Shown here one piece after another: positions 34,740 through 45,370 of a DNA stretch of 64,000 bases. How positions within the stretch are numbered: the first letter of the stretch is position 1; each line of letters opens with the position of its first letter. The notes under the pieces are model-generated. The model saw only the letters and a list, made by a program, of their open reading frames with translations. It was not told the origin of the DNA and ran no database searches. The position numbers were made by a program, and so were the translations under genes. This DNA is from Muscardinus avellanarius (Eukaryota > Chordata > Mammalia > Rodentia > Gliridae), in the NCBI GenBank assembly GCA_963383645.1, contig OY726572.1, positions 27,596,792-27,660,791 of the forward strand, written 5' to 3'.

Positions 34740-35400
34740 ATTTTTTCTTAGGTATCACTTGTAATCCTTGGCTTATATGTCAAATAGTAGCTGTTCATAC
34801 TGAGCCAAGGTGGTGAGATTTGCAAATAATTAAAGGACCTTGAAAAAGATTTGAGTATTTTTATACGTGATAATTCTATATATTCCTATAAAATATTCCT
34901 GACATGAGCAGGCCTCACTAGACTGTGACGACAAGGTGGGACGTATATTAACATCCACTGTTCTGCAGCTCAGATGACACCCAGGACTTTCCACATAACC
35001 ACAGTCAAGGCAAGGCACAGGATGCCCTTTGACAAATTATACATCTTAATAGCTAAACATTGTAGCATGTATTTAGGTGGTACTAGTAGTACCTAGTATT
35101 TTAATAGGGAGAAGAGGAATTTTTGGAACTCCAATGAGAACTATTTAAGATCCACACTGACAGGAAGATTGTAACACTATTCCATTTCTAAGCAATTTCA
35201 GAGCCCATCGAGTAGAAGCCCTGCTGGGGTCTGATCATTAAGTGTCTATTGGTCTGGCTATCCAATATATTTATCACTTATCAGGATCATTATTAATCTT
35301 CTTACCTGTTACCACCTTACCTATCACTGTTACTTCATTAATTCAATCTGTATGTCAGGCTATTATTCGGACTCTGACATAGTATTTAAAAGATTTATTC
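34740..35400. other. Non-coding, nothing recognised
   Basis: No gene or repeat supportable. Confidence 0.5.
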
Positions 35401-35401
35401 A

Positions 35402-35597
35402 GAGCTGGGCATGGTGGTGCACACTTGTAATCCCCGCGCTTGGGAGGCAGAGACAGGAGGATCACGCAGGTTCGAAGCCAGCTGCGTGTGCTGGCTTAGG
35501 AGACCCTGTTTCCAAATAAAAATGTAAAAATAGGTCTGGGAGTGTAGCCCGGAGGTAGAAGGGCTTCCATGAACCCCAGTACCACACACACAAAAAA
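35402..35597 (+). repeat. B1-dID SINE, type G
   Basis: AGCTGGGCATGGTGGTGCAC start; right arm GGTAGAAGGGCTTCCATGAA. ATTTATTCA just before it and ATCTATTCA just after the tail suggest a short target-site duplication. Confidence 0.9.
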
Positions 35598-35692
35598 ATC
35601 TATTCAGGAACTCAACCTATTATGCCAATGTAGTATTAGAAATGTCTAAAGCTTTTCCTTGCCTATGAAATCACGTTAAAACTCATCTGTTA

Positions 35693-35778
35693 AGTTGGGG
35701 GTGTTGTTCAGAGGCACGATGCCTGTCTAGCAGGCATGAGGCCCTAGGTTCAGTCCCCAGCAGCACAAGCAAGCAAGA
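35693..35778 (+). repeat. ID SINE
   Basis: GTTGGGGGTGTTGTTCAGAG, then CTGTCTAGCAGGCATGAGGC, then GGTTCAGTCCCCAGCA, close to the ID consensus. Cloverleaf is not preserved. Confidence 0.85.
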
Positions 35779-35779
35779 A

Positions 35780-37080
35780 ATTTTATTCACGGGGCTCTTT
35801 TGTCCCTGTGTCATCTCTGTGAAAAGTCATCCTGCAATGATAGATGATAGCGTTGGGAGTAAACATTCCCACAGAGCATCCCCACATCTATTCCTAGAAA
35901 GCTACTTCTTTGCACCCCATCAATAAGCTAAATGCAGTGGAGAGAAAAAGTTAGGACCTGTGACAAAGAGCCCTGTCTGGGTCCATTGTGCAACTGATTG
36001 ATAAATAATAGATGGTGTTTATCATGTTGCTGTCAGGTCAAAGACTCGTAACCACAGCAGTGAGGAAGATTGCCTGAGGGACAGGGTCATCACTCAGGAC
36101 ACAATTGCTTTGTTCTTTGATTCAATAATTCATTTTGAAAAAAAAACCCAGAGATACTACACTCCCTAGAGATTCTGTCCCATATATGTCAAAACTGATT
36201 TTGTGAGATAGATGCAGATGAGAAAAAGTCTGGTGATCAAACACTTTTTCAATAAAGTGAGGTTTGCTGAGCAGAGCCCATGCATTCAGAGATCCCTCAG
36301 ACCTGTTTATATCACACATGCCATGTAATATAATGTGATCATATTAAATATAACTAATTCATAGGAAAGGTTATAATCATATAGACTATGATTATAATAA
36401 TCATTCATACAATCATATGGTTGGTTTCTGAACTGGGATCAAAGAGAGACTCAAACTGCTATTAATAGCCTACTTAGAAAAACCTATGAGATATAGAATT
36501 AGGCATTTTAGAAAACTAACATTGGAAATTAGTGAGTATGTCTAAAGCTATATGTTGGAGAAAATTCATAGCATTGACTGCTTGGAAAACTTGAATAAAT
36601 TAAATGACATTTTAATAGATTTTTGGGTAAACATCCTCCTTGTCTTCTTCTCACCTATAATAGCACCCACTTTAGTCCTGTTGTGTTGGCTTTGGAATTG
36701 AAATAAAAATGTACATATATAATTAATATGATATAAAGAAATAAACTAATATATAGAATAATAAATATAAATAAATAACCTATTACACTCAGAAAATATC
36801 CATCTATTTCTTTCTCTATCATTTTTAAAAGGACTTCAGGGAGACTTCATTATATAGACGGGAAACTGAGAGCAAGAGAAAATAAGTGGCCCATGTCATG
36901 TTATAAAAATGGCTCCGCTCCACGGCTTTGAAGGATCAGCGGCTGGGAAGGGGCTGATGCCCTTGGTTGAAATCAGAATTTCTGTCCCTAGACTTTCCTT
37001 GGTGTCAGAAGGACGTAAAAGTGTATTAAAAAATATTTAAAGTATAGGACTCTAGAACCCAGCTAGTTTGAGTATATATA
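35780..37080. other. Unique AT-rich non-coding DNA, ~1.3 kb
   Basis: No repeats or domains recognised. 36700-36790 is strongly AT-rich. Confidence 0.5.
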
Positions 37081-37083
37081 TAG

Positions 37084-37337
37084 TGCCGGTGGTACTGGGA
37101 TTGAACCCCTAGGTATTCTATACTCTCAGACTGATTTTATTTTATAATTTTTTATTTTTGAAACGAGATCTCACTAAGTTGAGCTACACTCCAAATTCTA
37201 TGTCACTTTTAATTTTGAAAGAGTCTCGTTAAGATTCAGAGGGCCTCAGTAAATTGTTGAGTCTGGCCTTGAACCTTTAATCCTGTCTCAGCCTCCCAAG
37301 TACTGAGATTACAGGCATGGACCACCACACCCGCTTT
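37084..37337 (-). repeat. B1-dID SINE with an internal partial duplication
   Basis: The ID complement (TGGGATTGAACCCCTAGGTA) is followed by a normal linker, then a second GAGCTACACTCCAAATTCTA block and a second TTTTAATTTTGAAAGAGTCT linker before the B1 arm. The extra block explains its length (~250 bp). Confidence 0.8.
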
Positions 37338-37684
37338 GTGCCACTCTTGAGTTTTTGACTTGACTGTGGAAAATACTGAGCTTGAGCAAAGAGAGACCCC
37401 AAGAATTAGAAAAAAAAAATTGACTTGGCTTTTGAAAAGGAACATATCTGGGAAGTCATCATGTTATTGTTTTTGTCTCCATTTCATTTTCCTCTCAATA
37501 TCTCTTGCAGAGGAGAATTACATGGAGGGGGTATCTTAGAGAGAGCTGAACTTCTTTGGTTCCAAACAAGGAGATTGAGGTCAAAGGGATTGTGACTTAC
37601 CCACTTTTATACAGTAAGTTTTACAAAGTGGCCTAGACCAGATTTCCCTGATTCTTACTTTTGCTTTTTTTAAACAACACAGTT
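37338..37684. other. Non-coding, nothing recognised
   Basis: No supportable gene or repeat. Confidence 0.5.
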
Positions 37685-37686
37685 CA

Positions 37687-37905
37687 AGCCGGGCGTGGTG
37701 GCGCACGCTTGTAATCCTAGCATTTGGGAGGCTGAGACCTGAGGATCGCAGTTCGCAGATAGCCTCAGCTGCTAAGTGAGGCCCTCTGCAACTCAGACCC
37801 GGTTTAAAAAAAAAAAAAAATAGGGCAGAGGGTGTAGCTCAGAGGTCGAATGCTCCTGGGTTCCATCCTCAGACCCGCAAACAAACAAACAAACAAACAA
37901 GCAAA
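37687..37905 (+). repeat. B1-dID SINE, type M
   Basis: AAGCCGGGCGTGGTGGCGCA start; right arm AGAGGTCGAATGCTCCTGGG, then an (ACAA)n tail. AACACAGTTC occurs on both sides (37676-37686 and 37907-37917), fitting a target-site duplication. Confidence 0.9.
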
Positions 37906-37938
37906 AAACACAGTTCTGCTATCTCAAGAAATACTCTA

Positions 37939-38022
37939 ACACACACACACACACACACACAATTATATATAAATTCAATAATATGTGTATATATGCACAT
38001 ATATGTATATATATATATATAT

Positions 38023-38053
<31 letters not shown>

Positions 38054-38056
38054 TTG
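37939..38056. repeat. (CA)n, (TA)n, (TTTA)n compound microsatellite
   Basis: Three separate simple arrays in sequence, ending with about nine TTTA units. Confidence 0.93.
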
Positions 38057-38510
38057 TTACTATTCCAGTGGGACAAATGTCCTCTCCACAGGAAACACTG
38101 TAATACACACAATATTACACACATATATAATAATTTTATATGTATACATATGTGTGTATATGATTATTGTTACTATTCAATATGGAGTTGGCCTTGCTAC
38201 CAGTTGGTTTAGGAATGGCTGACTCTTACATATGAAGAACAGAAGATGAGCTGGGCACAGTGCACTGAGCATGATAATAAAAAGCATGAAGGGGTCAGAG
38301 CCTGCCAGCTCATTTATACACCCCACTGTCACAGCCCCGGTGTACAGAGGAAATTGATTTTCTTCCAATCACTTCCATCAAGGATATTATATTTCTGTAC
38401 AAAAGCTTAGACATACTGAAGAGTTCCATAAAATATCAAATAAGTATAGATTAACTTGTATCAGATGCACATTTGGCCTCCTTCTTTATGACTGTATAGG
38501 TTTTCTTTTT
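38057..38510. other. Non-coding, nothing recognised
   Basis: No ORF or repeat recognised. Confidence 0.5.
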
Positions 38511-38511
38511 T

Positions 38512-38714
38512 CGTGTGTGTGGTTCTGGGGATGAAACCCAGAGGCATTCTACCTCTGGGTTACACCCCAGCCCTATTTTATTTTTTGTTTGGAAACAGTG
38601 TCTCACTAGGTTGACGAGAGTCTCACTACTTGCTGAGGCTGTCATCAAACCTGTAATCCTCCTGTCTCAGCTTCCCAAGAACTGTGATTATAGGCATGCA
38701 CTACCACACCTAGT
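38512..38714 (-). repeat. B1-dID SINE
   Basis: GGGGATGAAACCCAGAGGCA (ID side) to GCATGCACTACCACACCTAG. Confidence 0.86.
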
Positions 38715-39397
38715 GACTGTGTGTGTTTTCAAAGTACTCTAAAAGTAAGGTAAAATTTGGGACTAGCCAGAGCAAAATTTTAAACCCTCTGCGCTCACAT
38801 CTCTGCAATTCTGCTAGCTCATAGTGGTCGGCAGGCCTGGATGCATTCAGTCGAGTGTGCCAGGGCCCCACTTCCTATACAATGGCTGGCTCAGCCCTAT
38901 AGTGCAGGGCCAGCAAGAATTCTCCAGAGTAACAGGCCACCCTCTCAGTGTGGAGAGGAACAAGCTCATCCAAGAGTCATGGTCTACTGACCTCAAAGAT
39001 TGCTCATAAGTTATTGTTTTAAAAATAGTTTCAGGCATAAATGGTTTTATAGGTAAGTTTTTAAATATTTTCAAAGCCCAGGTTTCAAGATTTTCCCTAG
39101 TTTTTATTTATTTTATTCTTAATTAAATTTACTTTTAACCGATAAAAACACAAAAATTTCACATATCAAGGAGTAATGATGTTTTAATACATCTGTACTT
39201 TGTGTAATCGGCATAAGCGTATTTGTCTAGGCAACCATTTATCACTTCTATATGCTGAAAACATTCCAAATCTTTCCTTACAGGTTCTGGAGATGTGCGG
39301 TACATAATCATGATCTATGGTCAGATAGGGGACAATAGACACTAGAACTTCCTACTCCTATTTAACTGTCACTTAATATCCATTGAAAACCCCTTTT
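38715..39397. other. Non-coding, nothing recognised
   Basis: No supportable gene or repeat. Confidence 0.5.
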
Positions 39398-39398
39398 C

Positions 39399-39622
39399 TG
39401 CTGGGTGCAGTGGTGCATGACTGTAATCCTGGTAGCTCTGGATGCTGAGGCAGGAGGATTGCAAATTTGAGGCCGAACCTTGGGAATTTAGTGAGATACT
39501 GTCTCAAAATAAAAAACAAAAGGGCTGGGGATATAACTCAGTGATAGACTACTTGCCTGCGATGTGTGAAGCCCTAGGTTCAACGTCCATTTCTGGAAAC
39601 ACAAAAACCAACAAACCAGCAA
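39399..39622 (+). repeat. B1-ID dimeric SINE with a canonical ID arm
   Basis: CTGGGTGCAGTGGTGCATGA starts the B1 arm. The right arm (GGGCTGGGGATATAACTCAG, then CTACTTGCCTGCGATGTG) looks like a full ID monomer and not the shortened dID seen elsewhere. Confidence 0.82.
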
Positions 39623-39699
39623 ACCAATTCTGAACTTCTCTCTGCCCACTCTCCTCAGCAACTTGTATATTCTGCACATGTGTAAGATCCTCTGGTACT

Positions 39700-39900
39700 T
39701 GTTTGCACCTGGTTTATTTCACTTTCGGTTCTAGTCATGTCATCTCAAACAACAGAGTTTCATTCTTTCTTTTTTTATGCCTAAAATAGTATTCCATTGT
39801 GTATATGTACATGTTTTTTATACATTCGCAATTGATGGAAACTTGGGTTGTTTCCATTTTTTGGCTATTGTGAACAATGCTACAATAAACAGAGATGTCT
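39700..39900 (-). mobile_element. Old L1 3' UTR, antisense
   Basis: TATTCCATTGTGTATATGTA and TGTGAACAATGCTACAATAA are the complements of an ancient L1 3' UTR. Confidence 0.75.
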
Positions 39901-40795
39901 AGTCAGGGAAGAGCCATCCATCTCTATTTCAGTATCTGAGATACTTGCCATATAAGCTCCTACTTACAGATGTTAATGTGGTGTGCCGTAGCCTGCATTT
40001 AGTCCAGAAATGCATTTATAAATGTATATTTACAAATGGAATGAACCCTGTTCGATGTTCATGCTTTTGCATGTAGAAAACATCTTAGAATGTCTTCCAC
40101 AGAATAGCTGCAGCGTATTTTACCCGTTTTGTTCACTTGTCTACCTATCATATATCAATTATTGACTTCCCTTCTTTATTAAATCCCAATTTATGGCATG
40201 TTATACACGTCACTCCACGGGATCATTTGTTTCTTACGGCAATCATTAGCAATCCTGGTTCCTGACTGATGATTGGCTTAGCAATAGATACAGGATGCAT
40301 TGAGCTGCTGAAGATGTGCGGTGCCCAAGAAGGCATGCTTTCCAGCTCCTCTCATGTAGCCATGAGAATAATGAATGAGGTCGCAGTCTCAGAGACTAAA
40401 ATGAGAGGTCCAAGAGGACAAAGGACAGTGGAGCTCCTTCCAGGGAACAGACCCTGGAATGACAACTTGCTCACCAGAGGAGTCTCTGTGTTGCTAGGAA
40501 AGGATTCTTTGCGTTTCTGTCCACCAGGCCATGTAAATTAGGTACCATCCATGAGTGGTGACTGCATTCTGTTCCCCTTTCTTGAACTAACATAACTATT
40601 TCATTTATTCATTTTCTTCTTCAATACTGGCTACTGGACAATGAAAGCAATACAGGACTACATTCTCCTGTAGTGTATTTTAAAAAATTCATAAAACCAA
40701 CTAAAAGCCAATCTGCTTTTCATTATTGCTATGTACCAACCATTCTGAATAAAGATAAAATATTCCAGCGTGGACACCTCCCACTGACACCTTTC
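39901..40795. other. Unique non-coding DNA
   Basis: The 90-codon plus-strand frame at 40269-40541 shows no domain I recognise and no supporting context. Confidence 0.45.
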
Positions 40796-40796
40796 A

Positions 40797-40926
40797 TTTT
40801 TTTCTTTTCTGTTTTCATTTTTATGATGAGGTCTTCCTGTGTGGCCCGGGCTGGCCTTGAACACCTGATATTTCCTGCTTCGGCTTCTCAGGTAACTGGG
40901 ATTACAGGTGCACACTATAGCACCTA
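40797..40926 (-). repeat. Old B1-type monomer SINE
   Basis: GTGGCCCGGGCTGGCCTTGA and AACTGGGATTACAGGTGCAC, complement of a B1 monomer, no ID arm. Confidence 0.78.
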
Positions 40927-41398
40927 ATCTTGCTTTTGGTAACATCGCATAATTGCTGAATTAACCACCCTGAGTCCACAGGGCCTTGGAATGTCTTGTT
41001 TTGTGAAGTACTATTGATAAGGCCATTTTTGAGTCAAGTTTTTGAATACTACTGTATGAGAGCTTACTTGATCTGTTCACTATCCTGCACTGTCTTCTTG
41101 CTAACACTATCTCTCTTTGTTCACACTTATTTATAATTTTGTTATTTGGCTTCACAATGATATTTTAACTCTTTGAGGTTATGGGATTTATCTTACTATA
41201 ATTTATCTCCTTAGAACAATGCATGTCACATGGTCGTTTAATAACGTACTGTTCCACAAATATATCTGCTATATCCTTATTTGACCGTTTATTCTGGCAT
41301 CCTGTGATCAAACATGTTAGGATATTGCTTTTTTGGACATTTAATAGGATTAATAATGACATTTACTTTACACTCTCAATTTGGCTATCTAAGTTGTC
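40927..41398. other. Non-coding, nothing recognised
   Basis: No supportable gene or repeat. Confidence 0.5.
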
Positions 41399-41399
41399 T

Positions 41400-41582
41400 T
41401 TTGTACTGGGGATCGAACTGAACCCAGAGCCATTCTACTTATGCGCTACACATATTTTACTTTTAATTTTGAAAGAGGGCCTCACTAAGTTGTGGAGGGC
41501 CTCGCTAAGCTGTTGAGGTCGGCCTCAAACCTGAGATGTCTCAGCCTCCCAAGTACTTGGCTTACAGGTGTGTGCCACCATG
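41400..41582 (-). repeat. B1-dID SINE
   Basis: GAACTGAACCCAGAGCCATT (ID side) to CAGGTGTGTGCCACCATG. Confidence 0.83.
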
Positions 41583-42580
41583 AATGTTCCATCTTAGTTC
41601 TTACAAAATAAAACTTCACAATGTGGTAAACCATGGGTTCTCCAATTCTTTTCAGATATTTTGCTTGCAGTATCTGCCAGAATACTTTTTTTCAAGAATA
41701 TAATATGAGACACCACTAGATGGTACTCTTACACAAGTGGTTGTACTTGGAACAATATGCTGATATTTTCTTCTCTATTAAATAATTGCTCACTGAAATA
41801 TTTTGTTTCTCATTTCGAACTATGCCAGCTTGACTAATAATGTAACCTGGTCTAGAGTGAAGAAGTAAAATGTCACTATTAAGGCTTAATATAAAGTCCT
41901 TGCAAAAGAAATGAGTAAGGCAACCAATTAGCAGTCTGGTAGTAGTTTGCATGCATGGGAATTTGTGAACCACAACATACTGTATTTGAAAACTGAGCTC
42001 CTTTCAGAACAATGTTTTGGTGTTTATGAAAAAGAAATTACATTTGGTATGAATTTGAAATATTCTTTATACTTTATGGATGGCAATTTATTGACATTTG
42101 GTGTTTACAAAGTTTTGCCAGGAAATCAACCACTAATTTGGGAAAGTCTAAACATCATACACTGTGCAATTAGAAGCAGATTTGATTTAGTGGAGCCAAC
42201 AACATGGAAGGCTTCTTATAATATTTTTCCATAGGGTTCAAGCTCTGGATCTACCTTGGAAATGGGGCCACTAAAAGCAAATTTTTGATACTTAATTATC
42301 CTTGGAAATAAGTCAAGATAAACCTGCTTCGTATAGGGTTCATTTTATAGTGTCATTAGAACAAAATCGCCAAATCACTACATAATGAACATATAGAGAA
42401 TTCAAAGATTTGAGCCTAAAGGTTAATTCTACACTCATATTAAAAGCAGTAATTATGTTTATCAACACTGAAATTACTGCAATTATTTAAGTGCTAGGAA
42501 AGGTACCATGAATGACTTCATATTAGAGTAAATAAGCTAATATTACATTTTTTTTCTTTGCACTTTCAAATTTCTTTAGC
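41583..42580. other. Unique AT-rich non-coding DNA
   Basis: About 1 kb with no recognised repeat. The 95-codon plus-strand frame at 41947-42234 is unrecognised and has no translation context, so it is not called. Confidence 0.45.
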
Positions 42581-42593
42581 TCAAGAGATTCTT

Positions 42594-43386
42594 GACTTCC
42601 GGGAAGATGGTGACCGAGAAAAGCGGGGCTTAAGAGCCCCGCTAACAACCAATCTCCATTACCACAAAATCAGCGCCTTTCATAGCCAGAAAACACCATC
42701 ACCAGAGAAACAAAAAAATCACCAGGCTCCAGAGAGAAAGCGGACTGAGAACAGAGCTCAGAGCCACAGAGGAGATACACCGGCCTCAAGCCCGAGGACG
42801 TGGCAGCAGCGCCATACTGCCGGCGGCAGTGGCAAATTCACCGGACGGCTACAGCAAGCCGAGGTGAGCCGCTGCGGAACAGCCAGGCGGGATTTCTTGC
42901 CGTGGGGTAAAATCTAAAGCTCCCAGTGGCTGAGCTCAGCACGCGCTGCAGGGATTCAGAGTGGAAATCAAAACCAAGAAGAAATACGCCAGCCTCACGG
43001 CCGAGGGCGTAGCAGCGGTGCCATATTGCCACCGGCGGCAGCAGCAGAGAATTCACCGAATCCAGTACAGCTACATCTGCGTACTCAAGAACAGTGAGTC
43101 AAATTGCGGGCCACAGAGGAGAAATCCCAGTACTGTACTCCCTGGAACTTGACCCAGTGGGGGAGGGGCGGTGGCAGAGATATCACACCATAGGAGAATG
43201 TACAACCTGGCACCCCCCACAGTCTAAAGCAGCCTCTATCGACTCTCTGGGTCGGAGACTCTGTGATACAACCCAGTAAAGGAGTAGTGGGGTCTGAGAT
43301 ACTATAGACACGAGATCCAGAACACCTTAAGTGAAGTCATAGTGACCCAAGGGAAGAACCCAGAGAAGGCACAAACTTCTGAAATC
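42594..43386 (+). promoter_or_regulatory. L1 5' UTR with two related GC-rich blocks
   Basis: A GC-rich block near 42780 (GGCCTCAAGCCCGAGGACGT, then GCCATACTGCC and AAATTCACCGGA) recurs in diverged form near 42989 (AGCCTCACGGCCGAGGGCGT, then GCCATATTGCC and GAATTCACCGAA). This suggests a promoter built from tandem monomers of about 209 bp. L1 5' UTRs carry internal promoters; activity here is inferred. Confidence 0.65.
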
Positions 43387-44271
43387 ATGGGAAAGAGGAA
43401 TGATACTGGAGCAATAAATGCCCACAACCCCACAACATCAGAACCCGATAAAACAGAAAATCAGAGGTTTCTAGAAGATCAAATCAGGAAAATAACTGTA
43501 GAAATAATAGAGGTGCTTCGAAAAGAACTCAGAGAGAGCCAAAAAGAGATAAAGGATGCAATTAATGAAGTAAAGGCTTCAATTCAAAGCACAAACAACC
43601 GATTAGACCACATGGAGAACAGAATCTCGCTCTTAGAAGATGATCATTCCAAAAATGAACGCATAGTTTCTAATCTAGAAAAAAATATCCGACAGCAGGA
43701 ATCTGACATTGAAGAAATATGGGCCCATTTTAAGAGAGCTAACCTAAGAATAATTGGAATAAAGGAGGGAAAAGAAAGTGAAACCAAAGGGATCAACAAT
43801 CTCTTCAAGGAAGTAATAGCAGAAAATTTTCCAAACATAGAGCAAGAGGTTGATACACAGGTCCAGGAAACTTATAGAACTCCCTTTAGACAGGATCGGA
43901 GAAGAGGATCCCCATGCCACATAATTGTCAAAATGACCAATGTGGAAGCAAAGCAGAGAATCTTAAAGGCAACAAAAACAAAGGGCCAAGTGACATTCAG
44001 AGGCAAACCAATTAGAATCACTCCAGACTTCCTAGACCAAGTCATGAGAGCCAGAAGGGCTTGGAGTAACATATTCCAAATTCTGAAAGAAAACAACTTC
44101 CAGCCAAAAATTTCCTACCCAGCAAAACTTTCTATCAAATTAGATGGAGAAATAAGAAGCTTCCATGACAAACAGAAACTGAAGGAATTTTTGTCTTCAA
44201 AACCAGCACTAGAGAAAATACTCAAAGAAATTAACTACAAAGAAGAAATAGGTAACACACACCAGAACTAG
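43342..44271 (+). CDS. L1 ORF1 protein (RNA-binding chaperone), open reading frame
   Basis: L1 ORF1p coats L1 RNA as a trimer and acts as a nucleic-acid chaperone in cytoplasmic ribonucleoprotein particles. The frame is open for 309 codons. The likely start is the second methionine (residue 16, nt 43387, MGKRN), as family members usually start with a short basic peptide. A heptad-rich coiled coil spans about residues 41-131. The RRM runs from about residue 133 (KRANLRIIGIKE) through HIIVKMTNVEAKQRIL (193-208) to ITPDF. The C-terminal domain holds QPKISYPAKLS (254-264) and a basic tail. Length is slightly under that of human ORF1p (338). No stop or frameshift is seen, unlike all other L1 copies here. 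Downstream, ORF2 is missing. Whether it is expressed cannot be told from sequence. Confidence 0.9.
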   Translation: MTQGKNPEKAQTSEIMGKRNDTGAINAHNPTTSEPDKTENQRFLEDQIRKITVEIIEVLRKELRESQKEIKDAINEVKASIQSTNNRLDHMENRISLLEDDHSKNERIVSNLEKNIRQQESDIEEIWAHFKRANLRIIGIKEGKESETKGINNLFKEVIAENFPNIEQEVDTQVQETYRTPFRQDRRRGSPCHIIVKMTNVEAKQRILKATKTKGQVTFRGKPIRITPDFLDQVMRARRAWSNIFQILKENNFQPKISYPAKLSIKLDGEIRSFHDKQKLKEFLSSKPALEKILKEINYKEEIGNTHQN

Positions 44272-44299
44272 AGAAACAAGAGTTTCCATCCAACAGTCA

Positions 44300-45160
44300 A
44301 CTAAGATTGGTTATCTGTGGAGATTCATTACTTATGTTAGTCTTTTACCTATCTCTAAAGGGTATTGTTTGCCTTTATTGTTGTTAGTTTTTAGGATTTC
44401 TAGTTGGAATATTAATATACCTTCAGATATAGCATTTGGAAATATTTTATCCCATTCTATTAGTAACTTTTAACTCTGTTTACATTGTCTTTGGATATAC
44501 AATATTTTTTTTATTTTTTAGGGAGTTTGTATACTCTTCTGTTGCCTGTGCCATTGAAATCATATCCAGGAAATCACTGCCTATTTCAATGTTGTGAGGT
44601 TTTATGACCCAGATTTTCTCCTAAAAGTTTATAGTCTTAAGATTTATAATTAGGTCTTTTATCTATTTTGAGTTAATATTTGTATATGGGATTAGGTAAG
44701 GGTCCAATTTTATTCTTTTACATGTATTTATTATTTTTCAACAATATTTAGTTAAAAGATTATTATTTCCACCACCAAATGTTCGTGGAAACCTTGTCAA
44801 AAATAACTTGACAATATAGGGAAGAATTTAGCTCTAGGCTTTTATTTAACTCCAATTGTTTATATATCTGCCTTTAGAATAGTACTACACTGTTTCAATT
44901 ATTGTAGCTTTATATGGTTTGAAATCAGAAAATATATATCTTCTAGCTTTGTTCTTTTTCAAGATCGTTTTGGGTATCTAGAGTCCATATTCCATATTAG
45001 GATAGATTTTTTTTCTGAAAAATAAATAAATAAATGTATGATAGCTTCACCTAAAAAAATAGAAAAAAAATTCTCTGGTAAGAAAGTAAAAAGCAATATT
45101 GAAATGTTATCTTTAAGTCATCAAAAGCTTGGTATCAGACAAATGAAACTGTTATGTGAG
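44300..45160 (-). mobile_element. Antisense older L1 block inside the L1 element
   Basis: GGTCCAATTTTATTCTTTTA, GTTTTGGGTATCTAGAGTCC and GTAGCTTTATATGGTTTGAA are the reverse complement of an older L1's ORF2 end. It sits between ORF1 and the sense 3' UTR. It is more degraded than ORF1, so it was probably picked up by the parent element. Both block ends are approximate. Confidence 0.75.
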
Positions 45161-45189
45161 ATTATCATTTTTAATTTTGGATAAATTGC

Positions 45190-45359
45190 TATAATACTAG
45201 ATGTCAACCACTAAGCCAAGCATGGGAGGGAGGGATGGGGAGGGAATGGGGTGGGGTTTGGGTGGGGGCTGACTGGGCGATATGTGCATGTATGTCTACA
45301 AAAGTTTGTATCCCACTATGATGTATGAATACAGTGCACCAATAAAAAATTAAAAAAAA
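45190..45359 (+). mobile_element. Sense L1 3' UTR and poly(A) tail
   Basis: Begins near AACCACTAAGCCAAGCATGG and includes a G-rich GGGAGGGAGGGATGGGGAG tract. It ends CACCAATAAAAAATT plus As. Its reverse complement is seen at 3541-3790 and 17539-17720, which shows that this is the standard L1 3' UTR of the genome. The G-rich tract is a family feature that can form a quadruplex. Confidence 0.8.
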
Positions 45360-45370
45360 AAGAGATTCTT

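Larger units (their letters stand above)
42594..45359 (+). mobile_element. L1 retrotransposon with ORF1 but no ORF2 (chimeric)
   Basis: A 2.77-kb element starts GACTTCCGGGAAGATGG at its 5' UTR and ends CACCAATAAAAAATT plus a poly(A) tail. AAGAGATTCTT lies immediately before it (42583-42593) and after the tail (about 45360-45370), consistent with an 11-bp target-site duplication. In order it holds the 5' UTR, an open ORF1 (to 44271), about 0.9 kb of older L1 in the opposite orientation, then an L1 3' UTR in sense orientation. ORF2 (endonuclease and reverse transcriptase) is absent, so it would have needed another element's enzymes to move. The matching flanks suggest the whole chimera moved as one unit, not that pieces met here later. 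Confidence 0.85.

Noticed and set aside
42558..42917. 119-codon plus-strand frame before L1 ORF1
   Set aside because: It starts outside the element and runs into the L1 5' UTR; the composition reflects GC-rich promoter monomers and not a protein family.
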